NCBI GenBank assembly: GCA_947464275.1
Contig: CANHVU010000003.1
Span: 103,234-167,233, forward strand
Length of the DNA: 64,000 nt
Source: Bacteroidota bacterium
GTDB taxonomy: Bacteria > Bacteroidota > Bacteroidia > UKL13-3
Direction of reading: 5' to 3'
This document shows positions 18,186 through 26,887 of this stretch, in pieces. How positions within the stretch are numbered: position 1 is the stretch's first letter; each line of letters opens with the position of its first letter. A program made the translations under genes and the position numbers. Under the pieces are notes generated by a model. It searched no databases, was not told where the DNA came from, and saw nothing but the letters and a program-made list of their open reading frames with translations.

Positions 18186-19043
18186 ATGCAAATTATAAAC
18201 GGAAACGAAGTAGCCAAACAAATAAAACTTGAAATAAAAGCCGAAGTAGAACAACTAGTAGCCAATGGTTCAAAAAAACCTCATTTGGCTGCCATTTTAG
18301 TTGGAAACGATGGTGCAAGTATGACCTACGTAGCCGCTAAAGCTAAGGACTGCGAACAAGTTGGTTTTAATTCTACCGTTTTACGTTTTGACGCTACCAT
18401 AACCGAAGCAGAATTGCTAAATGAAGTTGAAAAAATTAATAATAACCCTGAAATAGATGGGCTAATAGTTCAGTTACCCTTACCAAAACATATTAATGAA
18501 AAAAAGGTAACTGAAACTATTAAATGGCAAAAAGATGTAGATGGTTTTCATCCATACAATGTTGGTTTAATGTTTAAAGGTTTACCTTGCTATTTACCTG
18601 CCACTCCATTTGGAATTATTAAATTATTAGAGCATTACAATATTGAAACTAACGGTAAAAATTGCGTTGTAATTGGCCGTAGCGATATTGTGGGTAAACC
18701 AATGAGTGCATTGATGCTTAATAAAAACTGTACGGTTACTATTTGCCACAGCAAAACGGTAGATATTAACTCCTTTACTCAAAAAGCAGATATTTTAATA
18801 GCTGCGGTTGGTATTCCAAACTATGTTAAAGCCGAAATGGTAAAACAAGGTGCAGTGGTTATTGATGTAGGTATAACCCGTGTAGACGATAGTACTGAAA
18901 AAGGTTATAAACTAGTGGGCGATGTTGATTTTGAAAATGTATCAAAAGTAGCTGGTTATATTACTCCTGTTCCTGGTGGTGTTGGCCCTATGACTCGTGT
19001 TGGTTTATTGCTAAATACTTTGCTTGCAGTAAAAGCTAAGTAA
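18186..19043 (+). CDS. folD: Bifunctional methylenetetrahydrofolate dehydrogenase/cyclohydrolase
   Basis: A 285-residue protein. It interconverts methylene-THF and formyl-THF using NADP. The catalytic Lys segment is MTYVAAKAKDCEQVGF, the signatures are NNNPEIDGLIVQLPLPKHI and PVPGGVGPMTRVGL, and the NADP site is VVIGRSDIVGKPMSALML. Its length is typical. It begins 16 bases after the TerC gene. Confidence 0.96.
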   Translation: MQIINGNEVAKQIKLEIKAEVEQLVANGSKKPHLAAILVGNDGASMTYVAAKAKDCEQVGFNSTVLRFDATITEAELLNEVEKINNNPEIDGLIVQLPLPKHINEKKVTETIKWQKDVDGFHPYNVGLMFKGLPCYLPATPFGIIKLLEHYNIETNGKNCVVIGRSDIVGKPMSALMLNKNCTVTICHSKTVDINSFTQKADILIAAVGIPNYVKAEMVKQGAVVIDVGITRVDDSTEKGYKLVGDVDFENVSKVAGYITPVPGGVGPMTRVGLLLNTLLAVKAK

Positions 19044-19089
19044 TTTATTACCATTTTAATACAAAAAAAACTTTCAAACTTTTATTTTA

Positions 19090-20289
19090 ATGAAGAAAAT
19101 CCTTTGGGCTTTGTGCATTTTTCCTGTTTTTTTAAAAGCTCAAAATATTCCTAAAATAGGTAACGATACCCTACTCGATATTGCAGCATGGAATATAGAA
19201 TGGTTTGGCGATGCAACTAATGGGCCTAGTAATGAAACTTTACAATACAATAACGTAAAAGCAGTTATTACCAAAACCGATATGGACATTTGGAGCTTAG
19301 AAGAAATGAGTAATCCAGCTTCGTTTACTGCATTAAGTAATGATTTACCCGCTTATGGAAGTGTAAATAGTACTTTTAGTCAAACACAAAAAATGTGCTT
19401 ATTCTACAAAAAAAACATGTTTAATTTTATAAATGCTGAACATATCTTAGCTACTAGTAATTACGATTTTGCTAGTCGCCAACCGCTAATGGTCACACTT
19501 GCCACCAAAGGCGATAGTTTAATAATAGATACCATTTATTTTATAGTAGTTCATTTAAAAGCCAATAGTGATGCCACTGCTAGTGCCAAATTGGAATCTT
19601 ATAATCGAAGAAAACGAGCTGCAGATGCTTTAAAAATATTTATTGAAACTACCTTAGCCTATAAAAAATATTTTATTATGGGTGATTGGAATGATAGATT
19701 AGATTTTTCTATACATAATGGAACCGACATTACTCCATTTAAGCAATTATTAGATGCAAAATATAACTTTATAACTAAACCCTTAGCTGATGCAGGAAAA
19801 CGCAGTTATGCTTTTTCTGCCGGGTTTATAGACCATATGATGTTAGCACCCAGAATGGATTCGTTTTATGTTAAACAAAGTGCTGGGGTAATGGATAATA
19901 TGGGGCAATTTATTTCTAATTTTAGCAATAACACTACCGATCATTATCCTATTTATGGTAGATTTTTAATGAATAGAATTAAATATTCAACTCCAATAGA
20001 TTCCATTCCAAGTGATACTTTACCAACTGATACTGTTCCAAATACTTCTGTTAAAACCGTTATCAATTCAACTTTTAATATTTATCCTAATCCTAATAAT
20101 GGTGCATTTTTTATTGAGTGCCATCAATTAATAAACCAAACCAATATGGAGATTTATAACACTTTGGGGCAATTGGTATTTAGCAAACCTATTGAAAGTA
20201 AAATAGACGAAATAAAACTAAGCAACTTTACATCAGGAATTTATTTTGTAAAAATAAACAGCAGTTATTTTAAAATCAGGATTCAATAG
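19090..20289 (+). CDS. T9SS-exported endonuclease/exonuclease/phosphatase-family protein
   Basis: A 399-residue protein. A signal peptide (LWALCIFPVFLKAQ) precedes an EEP fold: AAWNIEWFGD, the Glu in SLEEMSNP, VVHLKANSD, MGDWNDRLD and the terminal TDHYPIYGRF. A Pro/Thr-rich linker (~300-325) leads to a type A T9SS sorting tail (FNIYPNPNNGAFFIE ... FTSGIYFVKI). It is probably a surface-attached or released nuclease or phosphodiesterase; substrate inferred, not shown. Confidence 0.9.
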   Translation: MKKILWALCIFPVFLKAQNIPKIGNDTLLDIAAWNIEWFGDATNGPSNETLQYNNVKAVITKTDMDIWSLEEMSNPASFTALSNDLPAYGSVNSTFSQTQKMCLFYKKNMFNFINAEHILATSNYDFASRQPLMVTLATKGDSLIIDTIYFIVVHLKANSDATASAKLESYNRRKRAADALKIFIETTLAYKKYFIMGDWNDRLDFSIHNGTDITPFKQLLDAKYNFITKPLADAGKRSYAFSAGFIDHMMLAPRMDSFYVKQSAGVMDNMGQFISNFSNNTTDHYPIYGRFLMNRIKYSTPIDSIPSDTLPTDTVPNTSVKTVINSTFNIYPNPNNGAFFIECHQLINQTNMEIYNTLGQLVFSKPIESKIDEIKLSNFTSGIYFVKINSSYFKIRIQ

Positions 20290-20319
20290 TTTATTATTGT
20301 TTTAATAAATAATATTTTT

Positions 20320-20421
20320 ATGGATGATTTTACATTAATATTGGTTGTGCTAAGTTGCACTATTCCTTCGATTGTTGCAGTTGTTTTTTATAAAAAACGT
20401 AACAATAAAAAAGACAATTAG
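20320..20421 (+). CDS. Small single-helix membrane protein, 33 aa
   Basis: A short frame that reads MDDFTLILVVLSCTIPSIVA, then VVFYKKRNNKKDN and stop. One transmembrane helix with a positively charged tail is the expected shape of a real small membrane protein. Its stop codon lies inside the left arm of the terminator hairpin at 20407-20442. It has no clear ribosome site, and no homologue is recognised. It could be translated from the upstream nuclease transcript (30-base gap). Confidence 0.45.
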   Translation: MDDFTLILVVLSCTIPSIVAVVFYKKRNNKKDN

Positions 20422-20442
20422 GAAACCCTAATTGTCTTTTTT
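20407..20442. terminator. Bidirectional intrinsic terminator
   Basis: A perfect 10-bp stem, GACAATTAGG (20413-20422) and CCTAATTGTC (20427-20436), has a 4-base loop and is flanked by A and T runs on both sides. It serves the plus-strand nuclease/small ORF and the minus-strand argS. Confidence 0.85.
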
Positions 20443-20463
20443 ATTACATTATTATTAAACAAA

Positions 20464-22245
20464 CTACATTTTTTCAGGAACATTTATTCCCAATAATCCA
20501 AAACTCGATTTTAAAATATGAGCGGTTAAGTTAACTAACTGTATTCTAAAATTACGTTGTGATTCATTTTCCTCTTTTAAAACAGAACATTCGTGGTAAA
20601 AATGGTTAAATGCTTTAGCTAAATCGTAAGCATAATTACAAATTATACCAGGACTCATGTCTTTTCCTGCATCGGCTATGGCTTGTGGGTATTGGTAAAT
20701 AGCAAAAACTAATTTACGCTCAGGTTCTGTTATATTGGTTTTTGAAAAATCAAAATTAGTATAATCAATACTTCCTGCATTGCGTAAAATAGACTTGATA
20801 CGAGCATGAGTATATTGAATAAATGGACCAGTGTTTCCTTGAAAATCAATAGATTCTTCAGGATTAAACATCATTTTCTTTTTAGGATCAACTTTAAGCA
20901 AATAATATTTTAAAGCTCCCATACCAATGGTTTCAAAAAGGTGTTGTAATTCCGCTTCAGGAATACCATCTGTTTTACCTAAAGCCTTAGTAGTTTCTGT
21001 TGCGGTAGCAATCATTTCATCAATCAAATCGTCAGCATCAACCACAGTTCCTTCGCGGCTTTTCATTTTACCATGAGGTAATTCTACCATACCGTAGCTT
21101 AAATGGTAAATACCATCAGCAAAAGGCTTGTGTAAACGCTTACAAATTAATTGCAATACTTTAAAGTGGTAATCTTGCTCATTACCAACTACGTATACCG
21201 AGCGTTCACAATCAAAGTCTTTGTATTTTAACTCTGCTGTTCCAATATCTTGGGTAATGTAAACCGAAGTTCCATCGCCACGTAATAATAATTTTTGGTC
21301 TAATCCATCTGCTGTTAAATCAATCCAAACCGAACCATCATCTTTTTTGAAAAACGCACCCGATGTTAAACCTTGCTGAACAATGTCTTTACCTAAAATA
21401 TAGGTATTTGATTCGTAGTAAAATTTATCAAACTGAACACCCAATTTTTTATAGGTTACATCAAAACCTTGATATACCCAGCCATTCATGGTTTTCCAAA
21501 TGTTTACAGTTTCTTCATCGTTTGCTTCCCATTTTTGTAATAACTGTTGAGCAGCCATTATAGATGGAGCTTTCTTTTCCGCTTCTTCTTTGGTTAAACC
21601 TTCTGCTATTAAACCTTCAATTTCTTGTTTGTAATACTTATCAAAAATTACATAGTATTTTCCTACTAAATGATCGCCTTTTAAACCTGCAGATTCAGGA
21701 GTTTCGCCATTGCCAAATTGCATCCAAGCATACATACTTTTACAAATATGTATTCCTCTATCGTTTACTAAATTACAGGTGTAAACTTGGTGTCCATTTG
21801 CTTTTAAAATTTGAGCAACTGAATAACCTAATAGGTTGTTTCTTATATGACCTAAATGTAAAGGTTTATTGGTATTTGGCGAAGAATATTCTACCAATAT
21901 TTTTTGTCCGCTATGGGCAAAAGTAAAACCAAAATCTTTGTTATTATAAGCATTGTTTAAAAACTCAAACCAAAATTGGTTATTGATTGATAAATTTAAA
22001 AAACCTTTTATAACATTGAAACTAGCCAATTGGCTAAAATTAGTTTTTAGGTATTCACCAATTTCTTGAGCGGTTTGCTCAGGTCCTTTTTTGCTTTGCT
22101 TTAAAATAGAGAAAACCACATAGGTAAAATCGCCTTCAAATTCAGGTTTGGTATTTTCAACAACTATTTGATTATCTATTACTTCTATTTGGTATAAATG
22201 TTTGAGCGCAGCAGCTATTTGGTGTTTAATTATTTCTTGAATCAT
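20464..22245 (-). CDS. argS: Arginine--tRNA ligase
   Basis: A 593-residue class I aminoacyl-tRNA synthetase. The HIGH-like motif is in SSPNTNKPLHLGHIRNN, the KMSKS-like motif is KMKSREGTVVDADD, and the ArgRS-specific N-terminal domain and C-terminal anticodon-binding helices (FNHFYHECSVL) are present. Single gene with a terminator just downstream. Confidence 0.96.
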   Translation of the reverse strand: MIQEIIKHQIAAALKHLYQIEVIDNQIVVENTKPEFEGDFTYVVFSILKQSKKGPEQTAQEIGEYLKTNFSQLASFNVIKGFLNLSINNQFWFEFLNNAYNNKDFGFTFAHSGQKILVEYSSPNTNKPLHLGHIRNNLLGYSVAQILKANGHQVYTCNLVNDRGIHICKSMYAWMQFGNGETPESAGLKGDHLVGKYYVIFDKYYKQEIEGLIAEGLTKEEAEKKAPSIMAAQQLLQKWEANDEETVNIWKTMNGWVYQGFDVTYKKLGVQFDKFYYESNTYILGKDIVQQGLTSGAFFKKDDGSVWIDLTADGLDQKLLLRGDGTSVYITQDIGTAELKYKDFDCERSVYVVGNEQDYHFKVLQLICKRLHKPFADGIYHLSYGMVELPHGKMKSREGTVVDADDLIDEMIATATETTKALGKTDGIPEAELQHLFETIGMGALKYYLLKVDPKKKMMFNPEESIDFQGNTGPFIQYTHARIKSILRNAGSIDYTNFDFSKTNITEPERKLVFAIYQYPQAIADAGKDMSPGIICNYAYDLAKAFNHFYHECSVLKEENESQRNFRIQLVNLTAHILKSSFGLLGINVPEKM

Positions 22246-22311
22246 GATTATCTATCTGCTACGAAAATATTTTATTATTATGGTTTTTTATAGTATTAAA
22301 TTAGTAAAAGG

Positions 22312-22351
22312 CAAAAAAAAAGTTGTTACAATATTTGTAACAACTTTTTTT
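22312..22351. terminator. Intrinsic terminator after the lipoprotein gene
   Basis: Perfect 11-bp arms AGTTGTTACAA (22321-22331) and TTGTAACAACT (22335-22345) with a 3-base loop, an A run to the left and a T run to the right. It follows the minus-strand gene ending at 22369. Confidence 0.85.
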
Positions 22352-22368
22352 AAATTTTCTGGTATTAA

Positions 22369-24057
22369 CTAACACTCTGGTGTAGAAAACCTAACATCTA
22401 TTTTGAGTTTATTAGTTGCAGGTACGTAAGTTGCTGTACCAGTTAAACCACTAATATTTGGTAAAGTTGTACTATTTTTAGTTACGGCAAATTCAGTATT
22501 ATAGGTTTTACCTTCATAAACAGTACTAATTACATAAGTAACACCTTCTTTTAAATTTGCAAATGATAAAGCCCCATTTACCATGTAATAATTTTGAGCA
22601 GTGCTAGCAGCTGCTGTTTTTTCTCTAACTGAAAAATATCCTGTGTACAATACATTGTTTTTCCTTTTTTGACAATAAACTAAAGTATTCACATCAACAT
22701 TTAAAATAGGGCTTGTTGGCGGTGCTTGAGGAATTGTAACAATAATACTTCCTTGAGAACAAGGATTAAATAAAGCAGTTTGAGCGATAATATTATTAGG
22801 ATCAGTAGCTGAACCACCACGGTTTTTCAAAACTACAATTCTTGCTTGTTGATTTGGAACTCTCGGAATTACCTCAACCATATTATTAGAGATGGTAACA
22901 GGGCTGCTCCAAGATGTATTTGTATATAAACCAGATAAGTATCCTCCATTTGCACTCACTAACCTAACCCAATATTGATTAGGTGTAGTAGAGCCTGTTA
23001 ATCTAAAATTCACAGTTAATGAGCTATTACAAGTACCTGTGTAAAAGTCGATATTCCAAGCAGATAAATGTGCTGCTTCAAACTGTGCTTCTAATTTTCC
23101 ATTTGCATTTTTTACTAACACTGCATTTCCTTCAAAATTCCACTCTCCAGTCTCTTCATTTAAACTCCAAGTCGGTATTGAATCACCTTCTTTAATAGGA
23201 TTTCCAGTTTCAGGATTTGAAATATTATCTGCAACTTCTGCTTTAATTTCTAATGGTTCTGTAAAAGATTTAACTTCTTTATCCCCTATTTTCATGTTAA
23301 TAGAAAAAAATCCAGCAGTTGTAAATGTTCCGCCACCTTCTAAAGGACCAGTAGGGCCTTGAATATTTGCCGGATTAAACCCTCCAGGGAAAGTATTTAA
23401 TGAACCCTCTGTTAGTGTGCTATGGTATACAATTTCTGATTTTAAATTATCGCCCTTTAAGGTGTCTCCATCAACACTTATAAAACTAGTACCTTCCTTA
23501 ACCTTTACCTCTGATTTAAGTGGCGTTTCAGGTGTGGTTGGAATAACAATTTTTGTTTCAGGAATGGTTCCGTTGGTATTTAAATTAATTGTTGAAACCA
23601 AACTTGCAGTTCCTTCAGAAGGATCACTGTAATCAACCAAAGTGATTATATGTTCGCTAGGTTCATTTCTTGTAATTACAAAAGTTTTTGAAACTGGACT
23701 AAAACCTTCAGGTTTTGCATAAATATTAAATTCAATTGGGTTAGATTCTGATGGTTGCACTGATTCTAGCATAGCTAAAGTGATAACTCCATTATAAACC
23801 ATAAGTTGCTTTTTTCCACCTGAAGTGTAAATTCCATTTGCATTTTTTCCAGAGATTGTTAATTCAAAAGTAGCAGGCTGTTTTGAACTGCTTTCCTTTG
23901 CATTTACAAATTGTATTAGCATTTGATTTTTTAAAAAACCAGATGTAGTAGTAATTTTTATACCCTCGGCAGGATTCTTACATCCATTAAATATTGTAAA
24001 TACTCCTAAACTCAAAATAGTTAGGAAGTAGAAAATAGGTAATTTTATCGTTTTCAT
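22369..24057 (-). CDS. Large surface lipoprotein of unknown function
   Basis: A 562-residue protein. The signal ends in a lipobox (FTIFNGCKNPAEG). The rest is beta-rich with several Ig-like segments; residues ~50-140 look like one domain (QPATFELTISGKNANGIYTS), and the C-terminal third repeats strands with few Cys (TGTCNSSLTVNF, VYCQKRKN). I do not recognise a named family. It lies 4 bases downstream of an outer-membrane barrel gene in one transcription unit, so the pair may form an outer-membrane assembly. Confidence 0.7.
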   Translation of the reverse strand: MKTIKLPIFYFLTILSLGVFTIFNGCKNPAEGIKITTTSGFLKNQMLIQFVNAKESSSKQPATFELTISGKNANGIYTSGGKKQLMVYNGVITLAMLESVQPSESNPIEFNIYAKPEGFSPVSKTFVITRNEPSEHIITLVDYSDPSEGTASLVSTINLNTNGTIPETKIVIPTTPETPLKSEVKVKEGTSFISVDGDTLKGDNLKSEIVYHSTLTEGSLNTFPGGFNPANIQGPTGPLEGGGTFTTAGFFSINMKIGDKEVKSFTEPLEIKAEVADNISNPETGNPIKEGDSIPTWSLNEETGEWNFEGNAVLVKNANGKLEAQFEAAHLSAWNIDFYTGTCNSSLTVNFRLTGSTTPNQYWVRLVSANGGYLSGLYTNTSWSSPVTISNNMVEVIPRVPNQQARIVVLKNRGGSATDPNNIIAQTALFNPCSQGSIIVTIPQAPPTSPILNVDVNTLVYCQKRKNNVLYTGYFSVREKTAAASTAQNYYMVNGALSFANLKEGVTYVISTVYEGKTYNTEFAVTKNSTTLPNISGLTGTATYVPATNKLKIDVRFSTPEC

Positions 24058-24061
24058 ATTT

Positions 24062-24787
24062 TTATTTATTAAGTTTAAAGTTAAATGATATTGCTAATTT
24101 AGGTAGCCACTGATAACCGCTTAGGTTATCTTTTAATACAGCACCTTGTGAAGAAGTTGGTTCTAACAATTTTGTTGTTTCAAAAGTAACAGATGGAGAA
24201 CCAATATAATAAGTACCTAATTCAAATGAAACGCCAAATCTTGTTTTTGGAATTGCTCTACCAAAACCGATTCCAATATACGGTGTAATTGGACCTGGTT
24301 TTATTTCTAAGGTTATTTTTCCAATATCATCAGGAGAAATCATGATGTCATTTTGTTTAGTAGAATCGCGAAGTTTTGCATTTCCATTTAACGAAGTAAA
24401 CATGTAGGCAACTCCACCTGTTATTTTAAATGAATTATTAAAAGGGTGCCAATCAGCATATAAACCAATTGAGCCCAATTTTACATCAGCATTTGCAATT
24501 AAAACAGAACCAGAAAAATCTGCTTGGTACTTTTTAACAGAAATTGGTAAATAACTCCCTCCAAGTCTAGCTACCAAATTGCCTTTAGTATTTAATGTTT
24601 TAGATAACTCTAGGCCTAATCCATTTGAAGAAAGACTAAAAGCTGTTCCCCAGCTTTTCGATGTTGTATTAGGAATTGGGTCTCCTAATTTATTTTTTGG
24701 AATTGTTTCTTCAGCATAAACACTTATAAAAGTGGATGTACTATAAAAAACAGCTAATAAAAATCCAGTTAGTAATTTTTTTCTCAT
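24062..24787 (-). CDS. Outer-membrane beta-barrel protein
   Basis: A 241-residue protein. A signal peptide (LLTGFLLAVFYSTSTFISVYA) is followed by alternating amphipathic strands (FSLSSNGLGLELSKTL, LGSIGLYADWHPF, TPYIGIGFGRAIPKTRFGVS) and ends in a strand with a near-terminal Phe (LAISFNFKLNK). This is a small porin-like barrel of unassigned function. First gene of a two-gene unit with the lipoprotein at 22369. Confidence 0.75.
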   Translation of the reverse strand: MRKKLLTGFLLAVFYSTSTFISVYAEETIPKNKLGDPIPNTTSKSWGTAFSLSSNGLGLELSKTLNTKGNLVARLGGSYLPISVKKYQADFSGSVLIANADVKLGSIGLYADWHPFNNSFKITGGVAYMFTSLNGNAKLRDSTKQNDIMISPDDIGKITLEIKPGPITPYIGIGFGRAIPKTRFGVSFELGTYYIGSPSVTFETTKLLEPTSSQGAVLKDNLSGYQWLPKLAISFNFKLNK

Positions 24788-24829
24788 TGTTTTATTTTAT
24801 AAAAGTGAGGCGAAGATAGACTTATGGTA

Positions 24830-24844
24830 TTAACACAGTGTTAA
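24830..24844. promoter_or_regulatory. 15-base palindrome upstream of the barrel-lipoprotein unit
   Basis: TTAACACAGTGTTAA is a perfect inverted repeat with one central base. It lies 43 bases before the minus-strand ATG (24787) and just upstream of a near-consensus -7 element (TATCTTCG on the minus strand, 24812-24819). The position suits an operator; the regulator is unknown. Confidence 0.4.
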
Positions 24845-24969
24845 ATTAAATGGGATTTTTGTAATAAACTTATACAAATTAACAATAATTGATGTTAAAT
24901 GGACTGTTTTTTCATTCAATTTATATTAAGAAAATTTGTTTTTATATTAAAACACTTTCAATAAATTGT

Positions 24970-25000
24970 TTTGTATTAAAGTATAGTATTGTTAAGTTTG
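24970..25000 (+). promoter_or_regulatory. Consensus promoter ending 5 bases before the CBS start codon
   Basis: TTTG (24970-24973), 19 bases, then TAAGTTTG (24993-25000): an exact match to the Bacteroidota promoter. The ATG is at 25006, so the mRNA should start at or next to it, giving a leaderless or nearly leaderless transcript. This also argues against any start upstream of 25006. Confidence 0.75.
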
Positions 25001-25005
25001 CCACC

Positions 25006-26367
25006 ATGTGGAAAAACAACGTATTAGAAACCATTGGAAATACGCCAATGGTAAAGCTAAACAATATAGTTAAAGACTTACCCTGCACGGTTTTAGCAAA
25101 AATTGAAACTACTAATCCTGGTAATAGCATAAAAGATAGAATGGCGCTTAAAATGATTGAAGATGCCGAACGTGATGGCAGATTAAAGCCAGGTGGAACA
25201 ATTATAGAAGGTACTAGTGGGAATACAGGAATGGGCTTAGCTATTGCGGCAGTTATAAAAGGTTACAAATGTATATTTACCACTACTGATAAACAAAGCA
25301 AAGAAAAAGTAGACGCTTTAAAAGCTTTTGGTGCCGAGGTTATTGTTTGTCCAACCGATGTAGAACCTGAAGATCCTCGTTCTTACTATTCTGTTTCAAG
25401 TAGATTAATTAATGAAGTTCCGAATTCATGGAAACCAAATCAATACGATAATCTTTCAAACTCATTAGCTCATTATGAGCAAACTGGTCCCGAAATTTGG
25501 GAGCAAACCGAAGGTAAAATTACGCATTTGGTGGTAGGTGTAGGTACCGGTGGAACACTATGCGGAACTGCAAAGTTTTTAAAAGAAAAAAATTCTAATA
25601 TCAAAGCATTAGGTATTGATACCTATGGTTCGGTATTTAAAAAATATAAGGAAACAGGCATTTTTGATAAAAACGAAATTTATCCATATATAACGGAAGG
25701 AATTGGAGAAGATTTTTTACCTGCCAACGTGAATTTTGAATTAATTGATCATTTTGAAAAAGTAACTGATAAAGACGCAGCCATGATGACCCGCAGAATT
25801 CCGCGTGAAGAAGGGATTTTTGTAGGAAATTCAGCTGGATCTGCTTTAGCAGGTATCATTCAAATGAAAGATATGTTTAAAAAAGAGGATGTAGTGGTTG
25901 TTATTTTTCATGACCATGGAACACGTTATTTAGGCAAAATGTTCAACGATGATTGGATGCGCGATAGAGGTTTCTTATTAACTGAACAAACCCGTGCTAT
26001 CAACTTAATTGAAGGTCATAAACACCAAAAACTAGTTACTGCAAAAACTACTGATAGTGTAGGTGCAGCAGTTCAATTAATGAAAAAATACTTTATTTCT
26101 CAGCTACCGGTAACTAACGAAACAGGTGAATTTGTTGGTTCGTTGAATGATACAGCTTTATTTAGTATGTTAATGGAAAACCATGAATTGAAACAAAAGC
26201 AAGTGAGTGAAGTGATGAGTCCAGCCTTCCCATTTGTTGACGCAAAAGCTAGTATGGAAGAAGTTTCGCGTTCCATTACAAAAGATAATGCCGCAGTTTT
26301 AGTTAAAGATTTGATGAATCAAGTACATATTATAACTAAACAAGATTTAATTGAAGCAATCAGCTAA
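25006..26367 (+). CDS. Cystathionine beta-synthase-like PLP enzyme with C-terminal CBS pair
   Basis: A 453-residue protein. The PLP Lys is K43 in NPGNSIKDRMAL; the phosphate loop is EGTSGNTGMGLA and GVGTGGTLCGTAKF. Residues ~335-453 form two CBS domains (VTAKTTDSVGAAVQLMKKYF; VSEVMSPAFPFVDAKASMEE). This matches cystathionine beta-synthase, which makes cystathionine from serine and homocysteine; a cysteine synthase activity is also possible. Upstream in-frame starts (24889) are rejected because the promoter lies inside them. A gamma-type transsulfuration enzyme is encoded far away at 60763. Confidence 0.92.
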   Translation: MWKNNVLETIGNTPMVKLNNIVKDLPCTVLAKIETTNPGNSIKDRMALKMIEDAERDGRLKPGGTIIEGTSGNTGMGLAIAAVIKGYKCIFTTTDKQSKEKVDALKAFGAEVIVCPTDVEPEDPRSYYSVSSRLINEVPNSWKPNQYDNLSNSLAHYEQTGPEIWEQTEGKITHLVVGVGTGGTLCGTAKFLKEKNSNIKALGIDTYGSVFKKYKETGIFDKNEIYPYITEGIGEDFLPANVNFELIDHFEKVTDKDAAMMTRRIPREEGIFVGNSAGSALAGIIQMKDMFKKEDVVVVIFHDHGTRYLGKMFNDDWMRDRGFLLTEQTRAINLIEGHKHQKLVTAKTTDSVGAAVQLMKKYFISQLPVTNETGEFVGSLNDTALFSMLMENHELKQKQVSEVMSPAFPFVDAKASMEEVSRSITKDNAAVLVKDLMNQVHIITKQDLIEAIS

Positions 26368-26498
26368 ATTATGAATTATGAATGCTGATTTGTGATTTGT
26401 GAAATATTAATAAAATAAAAAATAAGTATTAACGCTTCGGCTTCGCTCAGCGACCAAAACTAAGTACTAAAAACTAAGAAATATAAACTAACCAAAAA

Positions 26499-26843
26499 AT
26501 GAAAAAATCGCAAATAAGAATAGATGTAGAAATAGATGACAAAAACATGCCTTCCATGATAAAATGGGATGCTGATGATGCTGATTTTGATGGCCAACAA
26601 CCAGCCAAAGCCGTATTGCTTTCTTTATTTGATGGCTTACAACAAAATGCTATGCGAATAGACCTTTGGACAAATGAAATGCAAGTTGATGAAATGAATT
26701 TATTTATGTTTCAAACTCTTGCCACCCTCGGTGATACTTATGAGAGAGCTACTAATAATAAAGAAGTGGCTGATGAAATTAGAGAGTTTGCGCATCATTT
26801 TGGGCATAAAACCGAAATATTTGGCCCAGACCATCAACATTAA
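26499..26843 (+). CDS. gldC: Gliding motility protein GldC
   Basis: A 114-residue soluble protein with the GldC pattern: a start rich in I/V strands (QIRIDVEIDDKNMPSMIKW), then MRIDLWTNEMQVDEMNLFMF and TLGDTYERATNN. GldC is a small cytoplasmic protein that accompanies GldB in gliding Bacteroidota; its exact role is unclear. In several genomes gldC is next to gldB, but here gldB is about 11 kb away at 38262. The 131 bases upstream contain short degenerate repeats (GCTTCGGCTTCGCTCAGCGA). Confidence 0.85.
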   Translation: MKKSQIRIDVEIDDKNMPSMIKWDADDADFDGQQPAKAVLLSLFDGLQQNAMRIDLWTNEMQVDEMNLFMFQTLATLGDTYERATNNKEVADEIREFAHHFGHKTEIFGPDHQH

Positions 26844-26857
26844 ATTCCAGTATAAAG

Positions 26858-26887
26858 CAGGTGTAATAGTTTTTATTATTACACCTG
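26858..26887. terminator. Hairpin between convergent gldC and fdhD
   Basis: Arms CAGGTGTAAT (26858-26867) and ATTACACCTG (26878-26887) with a 10-base loop. The T run is poor, but its place between convergent genes suits a terminator. Confidence 0.55.

Noticed and set aside
21564..21926. A 120-codon plus-strand frame
   Set aside because: It lies opposite argS including the HIGH-like motif; no independent support.
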